The notes under the pieces are model-generated. The model saw nothing but the letters and a program-made list of their open reading frames with translations. It did not search any database and had not been told where the DNA came from. Positions 1-5,075 of a DNA stretch of 5,996 nt are shown here, one piece after another. This DNA comes from Candidatus Bathyarchaeota archaeon (GTDB lineage: Archaea; Thermoproteota; Bathyarchaeia; Bathyarchaeales; Bathyarchaeaceae). The stretch covers positions 1-5,996 of the forward strand of contig QMYO01000118.1 in the NCBI GenBank assembly GCA_003662715.1, written 5' to 3'. Made by a program: the position numbers and the translations under genes. Numbering within the stretch: the first letter of the stretch is position 1; every line of letters starts with the position of its first letter.

Positions 1-1
1 A

Positions 2-670
2 TATGAGTCTTTGAACCCTCGAATGATTGTCAAAAGCATCTTGGAGGAACCGTTAATAATTCAAGGTGTTTTAAGTGATCTAGAAGAAAGAGTGTATAAA
101 GTTCTAGAAGACGTTCAACTTGTCCCCCCTGAAGAGTTTCTTTTCAGATATCCTCATGAATTAAGTGGTGGACAAAGACAAAGGGTTGCAGTAGCAAGGG
201 CTTTGGTTTTGAGTCCGGAATTTATAGTTGCGGATGAGCCAGTGTCTATGTTAGACGTTTCTATTAGAGCCGAAATATTAAGCTTGTTGCTTGAGCTACA
301 AAGAAAATACAGCGTTTCTTTCTTATACATAACCCATGATCTTGCGTTGTCGCGGGTTATATGCGATAAGTTAGCTATTATGTATCTGGGGAAAATATTT
401 GAAATGGGAGATATGGAAGAAATAGTTGAGGAACCGCTTCATCCTTATACTAAAGCCTTATTAGCCGCGGTTCCTGTGCCGGATCCATCCTCTAAACGTA
501 TAGAAGTTAGTATTAAAGGCGAGATTCCAAGCCCCATTAATCCGCCGCCTGGTTGCCGTTTTCACACAAGGTGCCCATCTTACATTGGCGACATTTGCCG
601 AAGCAAGGAACCTCCTTTAGTGGATGTTGGAAATGGAAGATTAGTTGCTTGCCATCTTTTTTCTAGTTGA
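2..670 (+). CDS. Oligopeptide/dipeptide ABC transporter ATP-binding protein, OppF/DppF type (5' end outside window)
   Basis: This is the cytoplasmic ATPase of a peptide-type ABC importer; it hydrolyses ATP to drive substrate delivered by a binding protein through the permease. The frame is open to the window edge. The TTG at 11 is not a credible start, because the text around it (YESLNPRM) is the conserved stretch just after the Q-loop in this family; Walker A and the Q-loop lie upstream. Counting from TTG as residue 1, I see the signature LSGGQRQ at 51-57, Walker B FIVADEP at 71-77 with catalytic Glu76, the D-loop at 79-82 and the H-loop His109. The C-terminal oligopeptide-transporter extension follows (HPYTKALL from 144, then GCRFHTRCP). 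It carries four cysteines, 182, 188, 196 and 214, in the pattern that binds an iron-sulfur cluster in some Opp ATPases. All ATPase motifs in view are intact. Final position of a usual oppBCDF order is likely but not visible. The substrate could also be an oligosaccharide, as for some archaeal and Thermotoga members of the family. Confidence 0.93.
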   Translation, partial: YESLNPRMIVKSILEEPLIIQGVLSDLEERVYKVLEDVQLVPPEEFLFRYPHELSGGQRQRVAVARALVLSPEFIVADEPVSMLDVSIRAEILSLLLELQRKYSVSFLYITHDLALSRVICDKLAIMYLGKIFEMGDMEEIVEEPLHPYTKALLAAVPVPDPSSKRIEVSIKGEIPSPINPPPGCRFHTRCPSYIGDICRSKEPPLVDVGNGRLVACHLFSS

Positions 671-699
671 TGATTCGTTATTTGAAGGGAACTGTAACA

Positions 700-721
700 T
701 TTTTCCATAAGACTTTTAAAT
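700..721 (+). promoter_or_regulatory. Probable archaeal promoter of the dockerin-bearing binding protein gene
   Basis: The box TTTAAAT lies at 715-721, preceded by TTCCATAA at 703-710. A start of transcription about 25 bp downstream would fall near 743 and give a leader of roughly 24 nt that contains the ribosome binding site. A similar TTCCA plus TTTAAAT arrangement precedes the next gene at nearly the same distance from its ATG (45 nt here, 47 nt there). The T-run at 700-704 could also be a weak terminator for the upstream ATPase gene. This is prediction from sequence only. Confidence 0.5.
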
Positions 722-753
722 GAGTTTACACTCAGAAGATAGTGCATATAAAA

Positions 754-763
754 GGGAGAGAGG
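754..763 (+). promoter_or_regulatory. Ribosome binding site supporting the ATG at 767
   Basis: The purine tract GGGAGAGAGG ends 3 nt before the ATG; its GGGAG core ends 8 nt before it. It fits a Shine-Dalgarno site and supports ATG 767, which is immediately followed by a good signal peptide. Confidence 0.6.
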
Positions 764-766
764 AAG

Positions 767-2905
767 ATGCGAAAGGAAATTTCACTGTTAGTAGCTATAC
801 TTGCATTAGCCATTATTGTGAGTCCTGTGTTTGCATGGTCCTATGGCGATCCTTCGAAACCAGACGACACAAAATACGAGACTTTTGGTCCTAGAGCTGA
901 CCAGTTACTTATTAAATTATATGCCAGTGACATTTCTGAATGGGAATCAGGTATTGAAGGTGGCGAAATAGATATTACAGATTGGCCCTTAGACCAGGAA
1001 CACTACAATAGGTACACAACCCCTCCATTGAATGAAACCTTAAAAGTTATGGGTTACGGCGCAGAATTCGGCATTTTTCTATTTGACCTAAACAATAACA
1101 ATAATACGTACTTGGGCAATCCTCCAAACGCAAGCTACCCCAATCCTGTGTTTCCAAACCCAATGGCAGATGCTAACCTAAGAAAGGCAATAGCCTATTT
1201 GGTCGACAGAAGCTATGTTATAAGCGTTGTAGGCGAAATCTTTGCAGTTCCACTTTACACGCCGGTTCCACCATCCATGGGAAAATATTCCCATCCTGAA
1301 ATTAGACCTGGCGGTGCCCTCGAAAGCCTTTGCTACCTATATAACCCAACTGAAGCGGCAAACATCTTAGACACTAGCGGCTTTCCAATAGACTCGGAGA
1401 GTGGATGGCGATATTGGGACAGAAACGGCAACAATGTTAAAGATGAAGGCGAAGATCTGGTGCTAAAGCTGTTTGTAAGAGTGGATCACGAGCCACGAAA
1501 ACTTGCAGGAGAAAGGCTCTATGCGGAACTACAAAACGTTAAGATTCAAGTCAACCTTGTTGAAGCTGACGTTACGGCTGCTAAAATCCAGGTCATGAGC
1601 GACAAGGACTTCCACATTTATACTGGAGGCTGGTCCTTAGGAGTTGATCCAGACCACCTGATACTCTGGAACTGGGATTTCTACTGGCACCCAGGCAGAC
1701 CATACAACTATGCAGGATGCAACGATCCAACATTTAATGAGGCAAGCTACGGAGTTATGTACGCAAACACTCAAGAGGAAGCTGTCTACTATGCTCACCT
1801 AGCTCAAGAGAGCTATGCTGAGCAAGTTTTAAGCATACCGCTCTACACAACCAGCGGCTCAAAAGTTGTTTCTAGAAAGCCTGTAACACCACCATACACG
1901 GATAAATACTGGCGAGGGTTCGTAAATATAGAAGGTTATGGTGTTGACACCGGTTTCACATTCCTTAACATGAGACCTACAGGAGTACCTCGCGGAGGCA
2001 CTATCGCTTACGGCTTTAAGACGACTGATATCAGGCAATTAAATCCAATCTATGCAGAGTGGCTATGGGACAACACAGTGATAGACCTTATAGGATACGA
2101 AAGCCTAGTTTCAAGGAATCCGTACGACCTCGGCGAGTTTATACCATGGTTAGCAGACTCCTTCAAAATCGGAACATACGAATCTGAAGGCGACACTTTT
2201 TCAACATTCAACTTCACCCTGAGACGTGACGCTTACTGGAGTGATGGAGTGAAGGTGACATTCGAGGACATTAACTACACATTCCTGCAGATGGACGACG
2301 ACCTAGAGGCGAGGGGTCTACCACCACCATGGTGGATATCCAACGTAATGGACATTGTAGAAATGATTAAACACAGCGACCAACTCTTTGAAGTGAGGAT
2401 GGCCGTCAAAAGCGTTTTCGCCATCGGATGGGTTGGCGGAAACAGAATACTGCCCAAACACATATGGGAACCAATATGCAAAGGCGAGACCGCGCCAAAG
2501 AGCGGAGAGGCATGGGATCCAACAACTTTCGCTCCAGATCCAGACATGATAAACTCAGGTCCATGGCGCCTCGACGAATACGTGCCTAGCAGCCACATAC
2601 TACTCGTAGCCCACAAGCCTGACACAACAGTAAACACTGGACTATCCGATCCGAACAAAGACCCTGAAGACATTACCTCACCATATGGCTACTTCCGATA
2701 CTACAGAGATGAAGACCTCAACAAAGACGACAAGGTCAACATTCTAGACGCCATTCTACTGGCAGGAGCCTTTGGAGCCAAAGAAGGCGACCCGAAGTAT
2801 AGCAGAACAATAGACATCAACGGCGACGGAAGAATTAACATTCTAGACGCCATTCTACTTTCCGGCGTATTCGGATGGCCAAACCAGGAACTAGCCGAAA
2901 GCTAA
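767..2905 (+). CDS. Secreted ABC transporter solute-binding protein (family 5) with permuted domain order and C-terminal dockerin
   Basis: This is the likely extracytoplasmic receptor of an oligopeptide-type ABC importer (712 residues). Residues 1-23 form a signal peptide ending SPVFA. The mature N-terminus has no lipobox Cys, and there is no later membrane helix. Residues 40-400 match the second half of a family 5 binding protein: GEIDITDWPL at 66-75, LRKAIAYLVDR at 138-148, YNPTEAANIL at 192-201, the GGWSLGVDPD region at 287-296 and IPLY at 357-360. Residues 410-620 match the first half: GGTIAYG, LNPIYAEWLWD, WLADSF at 461-466, FNFTLRRDAYWSDGVKVTFED at 481-501 and SGPWRLDEY at 597-605. The order is therefore circularly permuted, although together the parts make one full domain. 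Residues 218-229 form an EF-hand-like loop (D218, N220, N222, D226, E229). Residues 650-703 are a dockerin with two repeats. Several N-x-S/T sequons suggest glycosylation. It follows the ATPase gene by 96 bp, which supports a transport role. The substrate is unknown; oligosaccharides are possible for this family. Confidence 0.92.
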   Translation: MRKEISLLVAILALAIIVSPVFAWSYGDPSKPDDTKYETFGPRADQLLIKLYASDISEWESGIEGGEIDITDWPLDQEHYNRYTTPPLNETLKVMGYGAEFGIFLFDLNNNNNTYLGNPPNASYPNPVFPNPMADANLRKAIAYLVDRSYVISVVGEIFAVPLYTPVPPSMGKYSHPEIRPGGALESLCYLYNPTEAANILDTSGFPIDSESGWRYWDRNGNNVKDEGEDLVLKLFVRVDHEPRKLAGERLYAELQNVKIQVNLVEADVTAAKIQVMSDKDFHIYTGGWSLGVDPDHLILWNWDFYWHPGRPYNYAGCNDPTFNEASYGVMYANTQEEAVYYAHLAQESYAEQVLSIPLYTTSGSKVVSRKPVTPPYTDKYWRGFVNIEGYGVDTGFTFLNMRPTGVPRGGTIAYGFKTTDIRQLNPIYAEWLWDNTVIDLIGYESLVSRNPYDLGEFIPWLADSFKIGTYESEGDTFSTFNFTLRRDAYWSDGVKVTFEDINYTFLQMDDDLEARGLPPPWWISNVMDIVEMIKHSDQLFEVRMAVKSVFAIGWVGGNRILPKHIWEPICKGETAPKSGEAWDPTTFAPDPDMINSGPWRLDEYVPSSHILLVAHKPDTTVNTGLSDPNKDPEDITSPYGYFRYYRDEDLNKDDKVNILDAILLAGAFGAKEGDPKYSRTIDINGDGRINILDAILLSGVFGWPNQELAES
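2714..2875 (+). repeat. Dockerin domain, two calcium-binding repeats, encoded at the 3' end of the binding protein gene
   Basis: Two 33-residue-spaced repeats cover residues 650-670 and 683-703. In each, loop positions 1, 3, 5, 9 and 12 are filled as expected for calcium binding: D650, N652, D654, N658, D661, and D683, N685, D687, N691, D694. Each loop is followed by the helix AILLAGAFG or AILLSGVFG. Dockerins bind cohesin domains, and a cohesin-like protein is encoded directly downstream. The residues NILDAILL are identical in both copies, and their DNA is identical over 23 bp (2738-2760 and 2837-2859). Confidence 0.9.
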
Positions 2906-2913
2906 AAACTTAA

Positions 2914-2938
2914 CCTAACCCCCCCCATTTCTTTTTAT
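2914..2938 (+). terminator. C-tract to T-tract transcription end signal after the binding protein gene
   Basis: Eight nt after the stop codon comes CCTAACC, running into an eight-C tract, then ATTTCTTTTTAT. There is no stem-loop, as expected for archaeal T-rich termination. A very similar signal (4916-4950) follows the next gene. The call is based on base composition and position. Confidence 0.5.
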
Positions 2939-3005
2939 AAATCTTAGTAAAAGGAGATTTTAATTTTGTCTTTAAAACCAGTAAAATCCATTTATTATAG
3001 AAGAA

Positions 3006-3024
3006 TATTCCAGAACATTTAAAT
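3006..3024 (+). promoter_or_regulatory. Probable archaeal promoter of the cohesin-like protein gene
   Basis: TATTCCA at 3006-3012 precedes the TATA-like box TTTAAAT at 3018-3024, 47 nt before the ATG. A transcript starting about 25 bp downstream of the box would have a leader of about 25 nt. The rest of the 166-bp gap (2939-3005) is AT-rich, and I recognise nothing else in it. Confidence 0.5.
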
Positions 3025-3056
3025 GTGGAAACAGTAAAGATTTATTTGCGAAAAAA

Positions 3057-3067
3057 GGAGAAGGGAG
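3057..3067 (+). promoter_or_regulatory. Double purine-rich ribosome binding site before the ATG at 3072
   Basis: GGAG at 3057-3060 and GGGAG at 3063-3067 lie 11 and 4 nt upstream of the ATG. The leader resembles that of the binding protein gene (an A-run, then two GGAG-like stretches, then ATG followed by an MRK-type signal peptide), which supports this start and suggests comparable translation. Confidence 0.55.
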
Positions 3068-3071
3068 AAGA

Positions 3072-4913
3072 ATGAGAAAGAAGCTATTTACATCAACACT
3101 AGTTATAGCAATGCTGATAAGCACAATGATAGGATTGACTTCGACATTTGCCCAACCCTACTCAGGAGGCCAACTACACTTCTCACCAGACCCTGTTGCC
3201 CTATTAGGGGCCCCCATAGGCTATGAAGAATGGATACAAGTTACAATAGACAACATTGACCCAGATGGACCCGGAATCGGCGGTATCCAAGTTAAAGTGC
3301 AGACATCAGACACTTCTATTGTAAAGTTTGTAGGGTGCAGACTTCCCGCTGGACACTTCATGGACCCAGACGGTTCAGCAGAGGCTGAAGGCAACCTTTG
3401 GAAGGTAACACCTCCAAAAGTATCCCCTGATGGAAGTACAGCAGAAGTAGCAATAACCTTCTATGATATGACCTTAGCAATCGACCATGGTGACGCGCCA
3501 ATATACGATTCTGGAGTGATAATGGAAGTAAAAATTAGAGTAGAAGCTACCCCACCAAAATACGGTAGTGTTTCAGCAACCTTCAGCTTTGTCGACGGCG
3601 ACACAGTTATCGGTGACACAGCCGGTGTAGCACTTGAAAGGGATATATCTGACACAGGCGAGTACACAAACACTTGGGTTGCGCCATCCACGCTGCCACA
3701 TCTTGAAGTAAGCCCAACCAGCGTTGAACTTCTTAATGAAGGCGAAGAATTTGACCTAAACATAGTCATAAAAAATGTTGATCCAGCATGGGAACTTGTC
3801 GGCTTCAACTTCAAACTTAACTATAACGAAACACTCCTAGAAATCGTAAGCGTGTCCAACGGCACATTCCTAGAAAATTGGGCAGGTCCTCCCAACGGAG
3901 GCATGTTCTATCTCGGCCCAGTATACGGTCCAAACTACATAATTGCAGGCGCCTTCATTCTGCCTGACGAAAACGGCACATATTATGGGCCCTTCCCAGA
4001 AGGTGAAGGAGTAGTATACACAATAAGATTCAGAGGAATACTACAAGGAACATATCCAACCACTTACAGCTGCGCACTTGATTTAGATGACTCGTGGGTC
4101 GACTTTGGCGACAAAGACGGTGTAGGAATCCCGAAAGACCCATCGGTTGACGGATGGTACTCGATGAGGGCGAAAGTTCTCGGCAGAGCAATAGACGTCT
4201 TCACCCAGTATCCAGACCCATATGGCGGTCAAGGGGTCAACAAAACAAGCGACATGTTCTGGCCGCAAGAAGAGGTAATACTAACCGCTAACGTAACATA
4301 CAATGAATGGCCAGTACAAAACAAAGATGTAACCTTCGAGGTTAAAGCTCCAGACGGTACAACAATGACAGTTCTAGTGAACAGAACGGACGAAAACGGT
4401 CAGGCAACCGTCAGCTTCAGAATGAACTGGCCATGCGACAATCCAGAAGATCTCTTCGGTGAGTGGACTGTAATTGCCAGCGTTGACATTGCAGGTGAAG
4501 TTGTAAGAGACTTCCTATGGTTCAAGTATGACTATCTTGTAAGAATATGGAAGGTAACCACGGACAAAACCAGCTATGCTCACTGCGAGACGATAACGGT
4601 GACAGTAGAGATTGGAAGCCAATCCCAAATGCCCCGTAACGTACTCATTGTAGTAACCCTACACGACGAGCTTAACTATCCAGTGATAACAGGAACCGTC
4701 TATTTTGATGTGACAGTAGCTCAAGCAGAATACTGTAGCTACAACAACTACACCGGTACCGTTAGAATTCACGTCGATAAGAGCGTTGTCGCAGGAACAG
4801 CCAAATTGCATGTTGCTGCCCTAACCGATTGGCCATTTAACGGCGGATACGCACTTTGTGACGAATATAAGCCAACGCCAGAAATAGGCATACTTGCAGA
4901 ATGGGCTGCTTAA
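3072..4913 (+). CDS. Secreted scaffold-like protein: two cohesin-like domains and two Ig-like beta domains
   Basis: This 613-residue protein has a signal peptide at 1-27 (cleavage likely after STFA) and no other hydrophobic segment. Residues about 33-203 and 209-365 are two related cohesin-like beta domains. Both open with L-x-x-SP-x-x-V-x-LL, then a strand ending N-[IV]-DP. The second has the typical GFNFKLNYNETLLEIVSV strand pair (244-261), an NGTF turn (263-266) and a late GEGVVYTIRF strand (311-320). Residues about 371-485 (TQYPDPYGGQG, SDMFWPQEEV, TDENGQATVSFR) and 486-606 look like Ig-fold modules seen in archaeal surface proteins; C555 and C596 could form a disulfide. No enzymatic motif is visible. 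The expected role is binding dockerins, and a dockerin-tagged binding protein is encoded 166 bp upstream. There is no sortase-type motif, PGF-CTERM or C-terminal helix, so its attachment to the cell is unexplained. Asp codons favour GAC over GAT about 3:1, unlike the ATPase gene, which may mean strong expression. The cohesin assignment is from sequence pattern and is less certain for the first domain. Confidence 0.85.
   Translation: MRKKLFTSTLVIAMLISTMIGLTSTFAQPYSGGQLHFSPDPVALLGAPIGYEEWIQVTIDNIDPDGPGIGGIQVKVQTSDTSIVKFVGCRLPAGHFMDPDGSAEAEGNLWKVTPPKVSPDGSTAEVAITFYDMTLAIDHGDAPIYDSGVIMEVKIRVEATPPKYGSVSATFSFVDGDTVIGDTAGVALERDISDTGEYTNTWVAPSTLPHLEVSPTSVELLNEGEEFDLNIVIKNVDPAWELVGFNFKLNYNETLLEIVSVSNGTFLENWAGPPNGGMFYLGPVYGPNYIIAGAFILPDENGTYYGPFPEGEGVVYTIRFRGILQGTYPTTYSCALDLDDSWVDFGDKDGVGIPKDPSVDGWYSMRAKVLGRAIDVFTQYPDPYGGQGVNKTSDMFWPQEEVILTANVTYNEWPVQNKDVTFEVKAPDGTTMTVLVNRTDENGQATVSFRMNWPCDNPEDLFGEWTVIASVDIAGEVVRDFLWFKYDYLVRIWKVTTDKTSYAHCETITVTVEIGSQSQMPRNVLIVVTLHDELNYPVITGTVYFDVTVAQAEYCSYNNYTGTVRIHVDKSVVAGTAKLHVAALTDWPFNGGYALCDEYKPTPEIGILAEWAA
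3168..3680 (+). other. First cohesin-like domain region (residues 33-203, divergent)
   Basis: The strand order resembles the second domain: LHFSPDPVALL, then WIQVTIDNIDP, then GIQVKVQTSDTSIVKFVG, then a late VIMEVKIRVEA strand. The central strand QVKVQTSDTSIVKFV differs from the usual aromatic-rich cohesin strand. If it is a cohesin, it is divergent and may have another partner. Domain edges are approximate. Confidence 0.5.
3696..4166 (+). other. Second cohesin-like domain region (residues 209-365)
   Basis: This is the clearer of the two. It shows FDLNIVIKNVDP, then GFNFKLNYNETLLEIVSV, then NGTF, then YIIAGAFILP, then EGVVYTIRFRG. This is the usual cohesin succession of a strand pair built around a growing 'value' loop and a late compact strand. 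It is the best candidate to receive the dockerin encoded upstream. Confidence 0.68.
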
Positions 4914-4915
4914 AC

Positions 4916-4950
4916 CCTAACCTTCCCCCATTTTTTTATTTACTTTTTTA
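4916..4950 (+). terminator. C-tract to T-tract transcription end signal after the cohesin-like gene
   Basis: Two nt after the stop lies CCTAACC, then TTCCCCCA, then a seven-T run (4931-4937) and a six-T run (4944-4949). It repeats the plan of the signal after the previous gene. No hairpin is seen. It would separate this transcript from the next gene. Confidence 0.55.
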
Positions 4951-4956
4951 GGGCGA

Positions 4957-5045
4957 TTTGGAATAACTTGGGTGTCAATGTAACATAGTTAGTGGTGACT
5001 AAAGCCTGATAGAAAACTATTCCATAAAGTTTATACTATTCCAAA
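4957..5045. repeat. Spaced 9-bp inverted repeat in the 162-bp intergenic region
   Basis: TTTGGAATA at 4957-4965 is the exact reverse complement of TATTCCAAA at 5037-5045, with 71 nt between. TATTCCA also occurs at 5018-5024 and, before the cohesin-like gene, at 3006-3012. This might be a recurring regulator half-site, but a chance match in AT-rich DNA is possible. Confidence 0.3.
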
Positions 5046-5058
5046 CCTAACTTTAAAT
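5018..5058 (+). promoter_or_regulatory. Probable promoter region of the third secreted protein gene (two candidate TATA boxes)
   Basis: Candidate one is TTCCATAAAG followed by TTTATAC (5030-5036), 39 nt before the ATG and similar in layout to the other two genes. Candidate two is TTTAAAT at 5052-5058, only 17 nt before the ATG; if used, the transcript would be nearly leaderless. No strong Shine-Dalgarno is present before ATG 5076 (only GGGATGAGAG), so the leaderless option cannot be excluded. Confidence 0.42.
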
Positions 5059-5075
5059 CATCCTTGGGATGAGAG

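Noticed and set aside
11..13. TTG as the start codon of the ABC ATPase
   Set aside because: The residues before and after it (YESLNPRM) are a conserved internal block of the family, and the frame is open to the window edge; the real start is upstream.
744..753. CATATAAAAG as the TATA box of the binding protein gene
   Set aside because: It ends only 13 nt before the ATG and touches the ribosome binding site; transcription would begin inside the gene. The box at 715-721 fits better.
580..813. Antisense open frame across the ATPase end and the next gene's start
   Set aside because: It spans a promoter and two well-supported genes on the other strand; the protein shows no domain.
2275..2673. 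Antisense open frame inside the binding protein gene
   Set aside because: It lies wholly within a strongly supported coding region and its translation has no family features.
2714..2875. Ordinary EF-hand calcium sensor instead of dockerin
   Set aside because: The loops lack the EF-hand Glu at position 12 and the entering helix; Asp at 12 followed by a conserved helix, in two repeats at a C-terminus, is the dockerin pattern.
767..2905. Tandem duplication of two binding-protein domains
   Set aside because: Each diagnostic motif appears only once, so a single permuted domain explains it better than two copies.
2966..3022. Small 18-codon frame starting at TTG after a GGAG
   Set aside because: It is very short, has no recognisable product, and overlaps the promoter of the cohesin-like gene.
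3461..3814. Antisense open frame inside the cohesin-like gene
   Set aside because: It is opposite an intact domain-encoding frame, with no ribosome site or recognisable product.
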